64,000 nt of DNA, taken from Streptomyces sp. TRM49041. Its GTDB lineage: Bacteria; Actinomycetota; Actinomycetes; Streptomycetales; Streptomycetaceae. Below are positions 45,301 to 54,082 of this stretch, in pieces; position 1 is the stretch's first letter; every line of letters starts with the position of its first letter. The stretch is taken from NCBI RefSeq assembly GCF_008271805.1, contig NZ_VSRY01000138.1, positions 55,555 to 119,554 of the forward strand, read 5' to 3'. A program made the translations under genes and the position numbers. The notes beneath the pieces are model-generated. The model saw only the letters and a program-made list of their open reading frames with translations, made no database searches and was not told the DNA's origin.

Positions 45301-46000
45301 CGTACCCGAACTCCCGCACCGCCGGGTTCATCGTCCGGTCGAGGATGAACTCCTCCACGAACTCCGGCGTCTGGAGCAGCGCATACGTCTTCCGCGCAGC
45401 CTCGCTCAGGTCCTGGTACAGATCCCCCAGGAACCGCGTGTCCCACCCCTCCGTACCGTCCTCGTTCAGCGGGTCGGTGAAGTCGTGGACGAGGACACCC
45501 ACCTCATCCCTCCTCCGCCAGAACTCGACCAGATCCCGCGCACCGTCATGCGACAGCGGAACCTGGTACAGGGGATTGTGCCGCTTGTCGAAAAGCAGCC
45601 GGCCCGCCTGCCCCCGCCCCAGCTCCTCGAACGCCTTCTCCAGCCACCCCCGGTACGTCGGATCCTCGTCCGACTCCACATACGCGTCGTACCGAGACTC
45701 CGCCAGCTCCCGCCGGTCGCCGTCCGGGCCCGTCAGGTACGGCTCCGGGATCAGCCGGTTGTCCTCGCAGAACCGTACGAACACAGTCCCCAGCACCCAC
45801 GCCACCGCGACCTGCGTGACCCGCTCGTCCAGCCACGAGGTCCGCGTCGCCGCCGTACGCCCCAGCTTGCGCGCCTGGTCGTACTCGGCCCTGAGCCGCG
45901 CGCCGACATCCCCCAGCGCCTTCACCTGTCGCCCGAGGTCGGCCTCGACCGCCCTGACCTGCTGCTTGAGGTCGTCCAACAGAGCCTTGCGGTCGATCAC
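42374..46000 (-). CDS. pglX: BREX-2 adenine-specific DNA methyltransferase PglX
   Basis: A 1208-residue N6-adenine methylase. SAM motif D-P-T-C-G-S-G-H-F-M near 239; catalytic V-V-V-G-N-P-P-Y near 378. The region after it (about residues 380-770) holds the specificity part and uses A/T-ending codons far more than the flanks. In Pgl it marks DNA and is needed for phage resistance. GTG start overlapping the pglW stop by four bases. No G or C run longer than five. Confidence 0.93.
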   Translation of the reverse strand: MIDRKALLDDLKQQVRAVEADLGRQVKALGDVGARLRAEYDQARKLGRTAATRTSWLDERVTQVAVAWVLGTVFVRFCEDNRLIPEPYLTGPDGDRRELAESRYDAYVESDEDPTYRGWLEKAFEELGRGQAGRLLFDKRHNPLYQVPLSHDGARDLVEFWRRRDEVGVLVHDFTDPLNEDGTEGWDTRFLGDLYQDLSEAARKTYALLQTPEFVEEFILDRTMNPAVREFGYEELKMIDPTCGSGHFMLGAFRRLVRLWREGQPGRDVHERVAAALRSVHGVDVNPFAVAVARFRLLVAAMAAGGVRTLAEAAKYDWPVHLAVGDSLIKSRRSQQGNLFDGVDEDFVDELAEFKYATEDLNEYPDVLRPGRYHVVVGNPPYITVKDKTLNALYRELYPACAGKYALSVPFAQRFFELAKRGDAEGHGYGLVGQITANSFMKREFGTQLIEGYFGHAVELTEVIDTSGAYIPGHGTPTVILVGKQRGGDGRTPVIRTVRSVQGEPSAPDNPEKGLVWQAIVDQIDNPGSVSQWVSVDDLERERYFNKQPWILADGGLEMVEGLSRTSVSPLSAIADSVGITSFTLEDDLYLIPSASAERRGLPAEYRRPMVTGDLIRDWGGEGFDDAVFPYDKDFSPIKVEDMPPVLRYMWPGRTVISRNIMFGGKTKIETGLRWTEYGRLTARKLRTPLSLTFAFVATHNHIVLDRGGKVFKQSAPVIKLRQGVSEEEHLQLLGLLNSSTAGFWLKMVSQSKGGSGLGRGIQSEAWEERYEFSGANLEEFPLPAGYPVALATTLDALAQQLTVTSPTAVAGDSTLTATVLREAKIRWESIRARMIALQEELDWQVYSLYSLHPEDLRVSENPDDPGIPELALGERAFEIVLARRVAAGEASGEWFKRHNSTPITEIPAHWPAAYREIVQKRIDAIESNRAIGMVERPEYKRRWATEGWDALQEKALRSWLLDRMENRDHWFDENGQPTILTLARLTDALSRDEDFVSVAKLYAPRKELAKVVAELITDEHVPFLSALRYKPSGLKKRADWEEVWDLQRKEDAAPDEPAKRKIRDSIPVPPKYTSADFLRPSYWKARGKLDVSKERFISYGQTNAATPELYGWAGWDQREQAQALATYFTNTALSTEEITPFLAGLLELQPWLSQWHNEFDMLYSGSPADFFAGYRQQKQGEHGLTDDDLRAWRPAAATRGRRPAKGM

Positions 46001-49000
46001 CTGACGTCTCCCTCGACACCATCACCACTAGCCACAACCTCGCCGGACCCGCGATGGGCGTTGCCCACCCACGTGTCCGGAAGCTGGATCCACTCCCCCA
46101 GGCCGGCCTGGTACGGCACGGCCACCTGCCCGAGCCGGGGCTCGCGCGAGGGGTCGGCCTGCGGGACCAGGAGCCACAGCCCCCGCCCGCCCCGCCGGGC
46201 CGCCGACGCCAGCCGGTCCAGGACGCCCATCGCGTCGTATCGCGCGAATACCCCGGCCTCCGTCAGCAGAACAGGACCGACAGGACCGGCCACGCCGCCC
46301 CCGTCACCGTCGCCCAGCAGCTCCGCGATCCGGGGCTCCACCGCGCCCCACGCCGTCCGCGCGTACTCCGCGAACCGCACCGCGCCCTTCGAACCCGGCT
46401 CAGCGGCATCCGCCTTGAGCAGGGTCTCCCAGGTCGGCTTGGTGCCCGGCGTGACCTGCGCGTGCAGGGCCTCCAGGAACAGCTCGGTCACCGAGACCGC
46501 CTCCGCCCCCAGCCGCTCGCTGCTCAGCCCGGCCACAGCCTGACGCACCGACCGCTGCCCAACGGTCAGCACCCGGTACCCGTCCCGGCGGGCCGACGCG
46601 AGCAGTCGTTCCTCCGCGCGTACCGCGCCCGCGAGCTGGGGGTCATCGGCGTACCGGGTCACCGCACCCGTACGCGTCGACTGCCGCCACGCACCCGTCG
46701 TCAGGTAGCTCGACGCGTCGTCCACCCGCGTCGGCAAGTAGCGCAGCACGCCCTCGCGTTCATGCATGCTGAGCGACAGTTCGAAGCCGGCGTCGCGCAA
46801 CGCCTTGGTGAGCGGACCACCCGTCGGCAGTTCGTGGTGCGTGCCGCCACGCCCGTCAGGGACGACCATCTCCGGGAAGCGAGCACGGACCCGCTCGTGC
46901 ACGGCCTCGCCGGTCAGGCCCGGCTGCTGCCCCTCCGGCATACCCGGGATCCAGCGGACGAGCCCGGCCTGCGTGAGCCGCAGCGCCCGCACCAGCGACA
47001 GGTCACGCGGATAGATCTCCAGGCGCGGAGTAGCCGCAGCATTCACCGACGCCGCAGCCGCCAGTTCCACCATGCGCCGCTCGTCCCAGTCCACCGTGCC
47101 CGGCGGTACCGTCAGCGCGCCCAGCTCGGCCAGGACTGTCGCGGCCGTCGGCAGGGTGTCCAGCCTGGCGAGCCGGTCGGCCGTCTTGCCGAGGCGGGTC
47201 GCGTACTCCAGCAGGCCCGGCGCGGTCGGGGTGTCCGGGCCGTCGTTCTCCCGTACGTCGAGGGCGAGCAGGCCGGCGCCCAGGGACTCGTCCGTCGCCT
47301 TGCGATTCGGCTGGTGCTGGAACTCGGCTTCCTGCGGGAGCAGTTGCTCGACCTCGACCACGGCCCGTACGGCCGCCAGCGCCATCGCGCGCCGCTGCTC
47401 GCGCCCCGCGAGATGCGTGCCGCGCCGGACCGCCAGGGCATCCGCGATCTCCACCGCCGAGGCGACGCGGCCCATGCTCACCAGCAGGTCGATGATCTCC
47501 TCGCGCAGTGCCTGGACGGCGGGCTCCGCCTTCCAGCGCTTGCGCTCGTCCTTGAGCATCTGCGGGATACGGCCCTGGCTCAGCCCAAGACCCTCCGCGA
47601 CGTCCTTCTGCTTCGGCCAGACCCCGATGTCCGGCAGCACACCGTGCTCGTCGGGCAGGCGCAGCAACAGCCGTACCATCTCCGCCTTGTTGCGGTTGGA
47701 GCCGTTGTTGTTGACGGCGGGCACGAAGACGGTGGCGAGGGTGTCGAGGCTGACGGAGCGGAGCGTGCGGGAGGAGAGCGCGCCCGCCGACTCGCCGGTG
47801 GCGAGCTCGCCGACGAGGGCCGACTCGGCGGCGCTGAGCTGCTCCAGCTCCTCTTTGGCCTCCGCGCGGCCCTTCGGGGTGAGCGGCGAGACGGGGATCT
47901 CGCGCAGCCGTTCGCCCCACTCGCGCTGCCGCTGCTGGACCTCGTTGCGGGTCTTGGCGCCCAGTCCGGGGGCGTTGACGAGCTTGCGGCGGCTGTAGTC
48001 GAGCAGTTCGCCGACCGTGGTGATGCCGAGGCCGTAGAGGAAGGACTGGGCGGCGGGCGTGAGGCCGGAGACGGTCAGCGGGGTGTCGCGGGTGACCTCG
48101 GCGGCGAGGCGGTCGCGCTGCTGCTCGGCGGTCTCCGGCTCGGCGTCCGCGATCGCCACCGCGGCGGTGCCCTCGGCGGGTGTCCCCTCCCCTGAGGTCG
48201 CGGGCGCCGGGTGGCGGGAACGGTGGCTGGACGGGACGGTCTGCGAGGCGTCGAGGAAGACCTTGCGCCAGGCGTCCCGCATCGGCTTCAGCTCGGGGTA
48301 CCGCTTGCCGGCGTCGCGGTGCAGGGCCTTCTGGAAGAACGCGACGAGACCGTCCCGTACGGCCGGGTCGAAGGCCTCGGCCGCGATGGTCGGGTACGGC
48401 CACTCCTTGGCGTCGGTCATGCGGGGCAGGACACTGCCGTCGCCCCACTTGGGTAGCTCGCCGGAGGCCATCTGGTGCAGGGTGACGGCGACGGCGTACC
48501 GCTCGGCGTGGGAGTCGTACGAGCCGCGGGTGATGACGTCGACGAAGGGGTCGAGGTAGCCTTCGGTGCCCGCGTTGGTGCTCTTCGCCGGGTAGCCGGC
48601 GAGGGAGAAGTCGATGAGGACGAGTTCTCGGGTGCGGTTGGGGCGGATGCGGATGGCGATGTTGTCGGGCTTGATGTCCCGATGCCAAACGCCCTCGCCC
48701 TCCAGGAAGTCGACGGCGCCGAAGAGGTAGTCGCCGTACGCCTCCAGCTGGTCGACCTGGAGGCGGCCGTTCTCGCGGAGCTGGCGGGCGACGGTCTCCT
48801 CACGGCGGCGCGGGCGTCCGCCGCCCTCGGTGCCCTGTCCGTTGTCGTCGCGCTCGTCGCCGACGTACTCCAGGGCCAGGACGGTACGGCCGCCGATGTG
48901 CAGCGGCTCGGGTTCGACGAGGCGGATGATGCCGGAATGGGGGCGTAGACGTCCCATGGCCTCGGCCTCGCGGGCGAGGATCTCGCTGCGGCTGTCGGAG

Positions 49001-50709
49001 AGGGCGACCTTCAGCACGGCCAGCGGGCGGGTCCTGCGGGCTTCGGCCTGGAGGTCGCGGACGAGGAAGGCTCGGCTGGTGGAGCCGGTGCCGAGGCGGC
49101 GGCGGATCTCCCACCGGCCGGCGAGCACGTCACCGGCGACGGCCTCCAGCGGGTCCTTGTCGGCGGCGGCCTGGTCGTCCTCGTCGGCCGGCCCTTCCGT
49201 GGCGGTGGCCGCCGGGGCCGGGGCGGTGAGGGAGTCCTCGACAACTTCCAGCAGCTCCAGGAACTCGTCCACGCCGGACAGCCGCTGGCCCGGCCGGTAG
49301 GCGGTGGCGGCCTGGACCAGGTCGTCCACGTCCTCCGACAAACCGTCCACCAGGGAGCTGGGGCGCAGGCCCTCCCCCGCCTCCAGGCGGGCCAGCAGCT
49401 CGGCCTGGCCGGCGGCCGGGGCCTTGCCGGTGACCAGCAGGTAGGTGAGGACGCCGAGCCCGTACACGTCGAGGTGGACCGGGTCGGGGTTGAGGGCGGT
49501 GAGTTCGGGAGCGAGGTAGGCGTCGGCGTCGTCGGCCAGGTGCATCGCGGACAGGGCGGTCGGCGCGAAGCGGGTCATGCCCTGGCCCTGGGAGGAGTCG
49601 CCGCTGCGCTGGGTGGCGATCTGCCAGTCGGAGATCTGGAGGTGCGGGGTGAGCCAGGCGGCTTCCTCCCCGACGGCCCGGCCCTTCCGGCCGCGCGGGC
49701 GGGGGACGACGAGCACGGAGCGGGCGGCGAGCGCCCGGTGGTGGATGCGGCTGGAGTGCGCGGAGCGCATGGTCTCGGCGAGCTGGCGGACCAGCGCCAT
49801 CCGGCCGAGGATGTCCAGCTTCTCGCCGTACTGGACCAGGTACTCGTCCAGCTTCAGGGTGTCCGGGTGGTAGTCGAAGATCAGCGCGGGGCCGGCGGTG
49901 TGCCCGGAGGGGAAGTACTGCTTGAGTTCGACCACGCCGGGGTGCTTGAAACGGCCCAGCACGGCGGCTTCGCGCCGGGCGGCGTTCTCGACGGACTGGC
50001 GCAGGGAGGCGTCCGAGCCGCGCTCGCTGAGGTAGATGCGGACGCGGGCGGCCTCGGGGAGGTCGCTGTGGCGGGCGAGGTAGTCCGCCCAGGTGGGACC
50101 GGAGTCGAAGGACTTCCGCTCCAGCTCGTACGGGCCGACCTTGTACTGCGCGTCGCTCTTGCGGATGCCGATGTTCTTGAGGGCAGCCTCGATCTCGCGC
50201 GAGCCGATCGCGGTGATACGGCGCCGCTCGTCACGCGGAGGCTGCTTGAGCATCTCGACCAGCTGGTGGACGGTGTGGACGCCGTTCTGGTCGTGGGCGG
50301 GCAGGCGTACACGCAGGCTGTTGTCCGTGAAGCAGACGGCCTCGGCGACCCAGACCCGCTTTCCGCCGGGCAGCGCGAGCAGGTCGGCCAGTTCCTTGGC
50401 CTTGCGGTTGACCAGGTGCAGGGGGTTGCCGTGCGTACGGCGGCGGCCACCGGGAGTGGTCTGCACCCAGGTGCCGTTCTCCGAGGTGACCGAGCCGTGC
50501 CAGTCCTTCAGCTCGATCATGCAGACGCCGCCGGGGGCCACGACCAGCAGGTCCACCTCGCGGACGTGGCCGGTGTTCGCGGTGAAGGTGAAGTTCGACC
50601 AGGCACGCCAGGGGTCGGAGTCCGGCAGCTTCTCCCGGATCGCGTCCAGGCCACGGCGTTCGTGCTCGAACTCGGACTCGGTGACCGTGACCCACCGGCC
50701 TTCCCGCAT
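45997..50709 (-). CDS. pglW: BREX-2 serine/threonine kinase PglW
   Basis: A 1570-residue multidomain protein. Residues 10-130: NERD-type nuclease-related domain (E-V-D-L-L-V ... I-E-L-K-D-W). About 200-480: kinase-like fold whose catalytic loop reads H-H-R-A-L-A-A-R-S, lacking the HRD Asp. About 530-830: active kinase with V-L-K lysine, H-R-D-I-K-P-D-N-I near 674 and D-F-S in place of DFG. After 890: helix-hairpin-helix-like T-V-G-E-L-L-D-Y-S and a long tail. First gene of the pglWX operon. Confidence 0.93.
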   Translation of the reverse strand: MREGRWVTVTESEFEHERRGLDAIREKLPDSDPWRAWSNFTFTANTGHVREVDLLVVAPGGVCMIELKDWHGSVTSENGTWVQTTPGGRRRTHGNPLHLVNRKAKELADLLALPGGKRVWVAEAVCFTDNSLRVRLPAHDQNGVHTVHQLVEMLKQPPRDERRRITAIGSREIEAALKNIGIRKSDAQYKVGPYELERKSFDSGPTWADYLARHSDLPEAARVRIYLSERGSDASLRQSVENAARREAAVLGRFKHPGVVELKQYFPSGHTAGPALIFDYHPDTLKLDEYLVQYGEKLDILGRMALVRQLAETMRSAHSSRIHHRALAARSVLVVPRPRGRKGRAVGEEAAWLTPHLQISDWQIATQRSGDSSQGQGMTRFAPTALSAMHLADDADAYLAPELTALNPDPVHLDVYGLGVLTYLLVTGKAPAAGQAELLARLEAGEGLRPSSLVDGLSEDVDDLVQAATAYRPGQRLSGVDEFLELLEVVEDSLTAPAPAATATEGPADEDDQAAADKDPLEAVAGDVLAGRWEIRRRLGTGSTSRAFLVRDLQAEARRTRPLAVLKVALSDSRSEILAREAEAMGRLRPHSGIIRLVEPEPLHIGGRTVLALEYVGDERDDNGQGTEGGGRPRRREETVARQLRENGRLQVDQLEAYGDYLFGAVDFLEGEGVWHRDIKPDNIAIRIRPNRTRELVLIDFSLAGYPAKSTNAGTEGYLDPFVDVITRGSYDSHAERYAVAVTLHQMASGELPKWGDGSVLPRMTDAKEWPYPTIAAEAFDPAVRDGLVAFFQKALHRDAGKRYPELKPMRDAWRKVFLDASQTVPSSHRSRHPAPATSGEGTPAEGTAAVAIADAEPETAEQQRDRLAAEVTRDTPLTVSGLTPAAQSFLYGLGITTVGELLDYSRRKLVNAPGLGAKTRNEVQQRQREWGERLREIPVSPLTPKGRAEAKEELEQLSAAESALVGELATGESAGALSSRTLRSVSLDTLATVFVPAVNNNGSNRNKAEMVRLLLRLPDEHGVLPDIGVWPKQKDVAEGLGLSQGRIPQMLKDERKRWKAEPAVQALREEIIDLLVSMGRVASAVEIADALAVRRGTHLAGREQRRAMALAAVRAVVEVEQLLPQEAEFQHQPNRKATDESLGAGLLALDVRENDGPDTPTAPGLLEYATRLGKTADRLARLDTLPTAATVLAELGALTVPPGTVDWDERRMVELAAAASVNAAATPRLEIYPRDLSLVRALRLTQAGLVRWIPGMPEGQQPGLTGEAVHERVRARFPEMVVPDGRGGTHHELPTGGPLTKALRDAGFELSLSMHEREGVLRYLPTRVDDASSYLTTGAWRQSTRTGAVTRYADDPQLAGAVRAEERLLASARRDGYRVLTVGQRSVRQAVAGLSSERLGAEAVSVTELFLEALHAQVTPGTKPTWETLLKADAAEPGSKGAVRFAEYARTAWGAVEPRIAELLGDGDGGGVAGPVGPVLLTEAGVFARYDAMGVLDRLASAARRGGRGLWLLVPQADPSREPRLGQVAVPYQAGLGEWIQLPDTWVGNAHRGSGEVVASGDGVEGDVR

Positions 50710-51214
50710 GCCTGTTCCCCACTCCTCGTGTCCCGCAAGGGCGACCGTTCCCCGTGGTCAGACCCTTGACGCAGATCCTAGTGGCCGGCGGTGCCATGAA
50801 AAGAGACGGTGAAGGACGGGAGTACGGGACATTCCACCCCTATTGCCCGAATCCGGCGACTTGCGGTGCGCGGACCACCCATATTCTGGAGCCTCGCCCG
50901 TCCCCTCAGGTGAAAATGCGCAAACTCCGCACAGCCGATGCCATCCCGACCGACGCCGTCCCGTCCGGCGCCAACGCGTCCGGCGTATGGACGGGGACCC
51001 GCGGCGTCCGAAAGCGATGTGCACCAACTGGCGCGTGTACTGACGTGGTTACCTGCTGCGCACCTTCCCGGAGGGTACGTCGGCGGTGTTCGAGGTGCCG
51101 GTCCTCGGCGATGAGCGACGAGTGGTCTCCACCGCGTGCCACACGCGGTGTGACTGCGGATGCCCGGTAGGGCGATCCCTGCCATTCCCAGCTCACGCTC
51201 AGGAGTGGAAACCG
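50710..51214. other. Upstream region of pglW
   Basis: 505 bp. On the minus strand TAGGAT (50775-50780) is a fair -10 for pglW, giving a leader near 60 bases. A plus-strand open stretch before 51215 (F-E-V-P-V-L-G-D-E-R-R-V-V-S-T-A) resembles nothing I know. No gene called. Confidence 0.4.
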
Positions 51215-51343
51215 ATGAACCCCGTTGAGTACAAGCCTGCACGTCGTGACCGGATTCGTCAGATTCTGGTCGACGTCACGGTGGGAGTCATCACCAATCT
51301 GCTGGTGACGGCCCTTGCCGTGGTAGCACGCCTGGTCTTCTGA
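51215..51343 (+). CDS. DUF6408-like small membrane peptide
   Basis: A 42-residue peptide: a basic start (K-P-A-R-R-D-R-I-R-Q-I-L-V-D-V) then a hydrophobic helix (I-T-N-L-L-V-T-A-L-A-V-V-A-R-L-V-F) to the C-terminus. AGGAG lies 9 bases before the ATG. Short Streptomyces peptides of this form are labelled DUF6408, from memory. Function unknown. Confidence 0.55.
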   Translation: MNPVEYKPARRDRIRQILVDVTVGVITNLLVTALAVVARLVF

Positions 51344-51557
51344 CCGGCAGGTGGCGGGCCCGGGAGCCCGCCACTCCACCTACCGGTCCACCGTTTCAGA
51401 AAAGACGCATCTCGCCGGGCGGCGAGTCCTTCTTCTGACGCTTCCTGCGGCGGCGCCGTCCTCGGCCGGGACGGGGCAGATGTGGCTGTCGCGCCTGCTC
51501 CGGCAGGTTCTCCCAGGTGGGTCGCAGACCACAGACATCATGGCCGGATATCACCGC
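51344..51557. other. Short spacer, nothing recognised
   Basis: 214 bp between the small peptide gene and the end of the DUF2075 gene, without an evident gene or hairpin. Confidence 0.4.
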
Positions 51558-53462
51558 TCACGGCCGCGGAAGGGGCTCCTCGGCAGGCCGTGGCTCCGGT
51601 CGGCGGGACACCAGTTCCCGCAGCTTCTCGCGCGTCTCCGGATCCGTCGAGTACACGATCGTGCCCACCATGCCCCGGGTCAGCAGCACCTTGTACGTGT
51701 TGCGAATCAGACGGTCCACGTCCGTGTCGGGAGTGGACTTCCTGAAGACCGGGTCCTTCGACGCCGTGCGGTCCGTGATCCAGCGGTCGCCACGCCAGAG
51801 CAGATCGGGGCCGATGATGACGCCGGACCAGTCGTACTCGAAGCCCTGGGCGGTGTAGACGCAGCCGACCTGCCCGAAGCCCGCCGGATCCGTGGCCCAC
51901 AGGGCGGCCGGGGGTGCGCCGGAGACGGAGCGGTCACCGCGTAGATTCCAAGGGCGGGCCCAGTCGCCGATGGCGACGTCGGGCGGGAGCGAAGCGCCGG
52001 GCCTGGGTTCCGGAGACCAGCGCCAGCAGTAGCCTGCGGACATACGGGCGCCGTAGCCCTGGGACCGACGAGCTTCGAGGAAGGACTCCATCTCCTGCGG
52101 GCTGTCGGCGACCAGCAGCTGCATGCGGTCGTCGGGCTCCCACACGACCGGCCCGCCGGGCTCGAGCCCGAGGAGCCGGACCACCCAGCGCAGGTAGGCG
52201 TCACTGCCGCCGCAGCGGAACTGGCTGTCGAGCGGGACGACCTGGCACGGGATGCCCCGCTTCGCCGCTGCCGCCCTGATCTCGGCCACGGTGCCCATCT
52301 CACCAGGGCGGACGACTTGGTGCTCGTCGAGGAAGAAGACGGGCACATAGGCGACGTCGATGAGTTCGTCGATCTGTGCCCTGCCGGTACGGTTCTCGGC
52401 GCGCGTGTAGCGGTTGGCCGAGGTCTCCCGGATGCGGTGTGCCTCGTCGCAGATCAGGGCACCCAGGCTGTTCTTCTCGGCCCTCATGAAGCTGTTGAAG
52501 TACTTGAACAGGTCCTGGACTTCCCGCTTGCGGGCTCCGGCGACCTTCCTCATCGTCTTCGTGAACGACTGCGATCCGGTGGCGTGCAGTGCCGGAACCC
52601 CACGCCGGTAGAGCTCACCGAGCAGCTGGAGAGCGATGACGCTCTTGCCGGTGCCGGGGCCGCCCGTGACGATGACGACCTCCTTGCGATCGGCGTGCTT
52701 CGCCTTCTCCACCGCGTTGAGCACCATCCGGTACGCGACCTGCTGCTCGTCGAGGAGGACGAACTGTGTGCGTTCGCGCACCTCCTCAGCGGCCACGGAC
52801 ATGAGCTGCTTCGACGGCACCGTGGCGCCTGCCTGAAGTTCGTCCGCCGCCCGGGCCCCCCGGTGCTTGTCGCTCAGCCTCGTACGAACGTGGTCGATGA
52901 AGGCCCCGCGGCGTTCCGCGGTGAAGAGCAGTCCGTGGCCGTCACGCTCGATCTCCCTCAGCCCGGTCACACCGAACTCGGTGGCGTTGTGCAGATATGC
53001 CACTCCGGCCACCCGGTGTCCGTGTTCGGCCACCGCCCCGTTGAAGTTGACGAGGTATTCGCAGTAACGGCGGACCTGCTCGATGGGGTTCAGGACCGGA
53101 TGAGCATAGGCGTCGACATGACACAGGGTGGGGTCGTCCTCGTGGGGCAGTGCCTGGCTCCACTGCTTCAGCTCCACCACGACGTAGGACGGCTCTCCCG
53201 TGACCGGGTGCACTCCCGCGAGGACGACATCGGCACGCTTGCTGTTCAGCGGTAGTGCGTACTCCAGCATGACCTCGACGTCGCCCAGGCCGGCGTCGTT
53301 GAGCGCGGCAGCCAGGACGGGGATGCTGCGCTCCCAGGAGCGCACCTCCGAGGCGCCGGGCCGATAGCCGTGCATGTGAACGAACTTGTCGGTGAGGTGC
53401 AGAAACAGCGAACCGTCGAGTGCCATGACGGCGACCGTTTTCGCGGACGCGCGGAACAGCAA
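51558..53462 (-). CDS. DUF2075 (Schlafen-like AAA) helicase with nuclease-like N-domain
   Basis: A 634-residue protein. The N-terminal domain carries A-D-V-V-L-A-G then V-V-V-E-L-K-Q-W, a PD-(D/E)XK-like arrangement (about residues 70-105). The DUF2075 helicase has Walker A G-G-P-G-T-G-K-S near 258, Walker B C-D-E-A-H near 335, and R-G-M near the end. TTG start at 53462 follows GGGGGAAG and restores the family N-terminus L-L-F-R-A-S. Common in phage-defence islands; probably an independent accessory to the Pgl locus. Confidence 0.8.
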   Translation of the reverse strand: MLFRASAKTVAVMALDGSLFLHLTDKFVHMHGYRPGASEVRSWERSIPVLAAALNDAGLGDVEVMLEYALPLNSKRADVVLAGVHPVTGEPSYVVVELKQWSQALPHEDDPTLCHVDAYAHPVLNPIEQVRRYCEYLVNFNGAVAEHGHRVAGVAYLHNATEFGVTGLREIERDGHGLLFTAERRGAFIDHVRTRLSDKHRGARAADELQAGATVPSKQLMSVAAEEVRERTQFVLLDEQQVAYRMVLNAVEKAKHADRKEVVIVTGGPGTGKSVIALQLLGELYRRGVPALHATGSQSFTKTMRKVAGARKREVQDLFKYFNSFMRAEKNSLGALICDEAHRIRETSANRYTRAENRTGRAQIDELIDVAYVPVFFLDEHQVVRPGEMGTVAEIRAAAAKRGIPCQVVPLDSQFRCGGSDAYLRWVVRLLGLEPGGPVVWEPDDRMQLLVADSPQEMESFLEARRSQGYGARMSAGYCWRWSPEPRPGASLPPDVAIGDWARPWNLRGDRSVSGAPPAALWATDPAGFGQVGCVYTAQGFEYDWSGVIIGPDLLWRGDRWITDRTASKDPVFRKSTPDTDVDRLIRNTYKVLLTRGMVGTIVYSTDPETREKLRELVSRRPEPRPAEEPLPRP

Positions 53463-54082
53463 GGACTTCCCCCAGGCAGCACGAAAGGACTCGTGCGGGT
53501 GGGGGCATGTCCTTCGAGACTCCACCGGAGTGGAGCGGAAGCCCGTCGGGCCGCGTTGACGATGCGTCTGAGGGTACCTGGGTGGTCGCAGCGGCGGCAG
53601 CGGACGCCGTGCGACGAACCACACCTTCCTCGTACTCCGAGGGCACGGACGCGCCTGCGTTCCGCCCAGGTTGAACGGCCACAGCTACGTGGACGGGTAG
53701 GAGGAGTTGAACGACGCGGCGGAGTGACCGCAGACGTGGGTCGAGCGACCTACGAACTACAAATCCGCGTGAACAAGCCATTCTGATGCGAAGAACGCCT
53801 CGCTTCCTTGACCCGGCACAACCGCTTGGGATGCGTCGCAACGCAAGAACCCGCAACCGGCTCGGGACGGGAAGGCACCACGGCCCTAGAGTTCGTGGGC
53901 ATCGACCCCGAGACCACCGGAGGAGCAGCAGGACCTGCGCGCGCAGGCGACGGCTCGAATGACCCCGCTCACCGGCCCCTCCGCCCGCACTCTCATGGTG
54001 ACATGTCATTCCGGGTGGGGCGTCTGCGCGTGCGCCGCGCCAGGGGCCGAGCCGACCGCCGGCGCGGCAGCGGTGCGCCCGG
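53463..54082. other. Gene-poor spacer with a possible relic
   Basis: 620 bp separating the defence locus from the stress island. Around 53884-53925 the plus strand reads L-E-F-V-G-I-D-P-E-T-T-G-G, like the start of the small proteins that precede DUF6879 genes, then loses similarity. The rest shows no gene, repeat or hairpin I can support. Confidence 0.4.

Noticed and set aside
44879..46543. 554-codon plus-strand frame opposite pglX start
   Set aside because: Antisense shadow crossing the pglX/pglW junction; Pro/Arg-rich with no domain.
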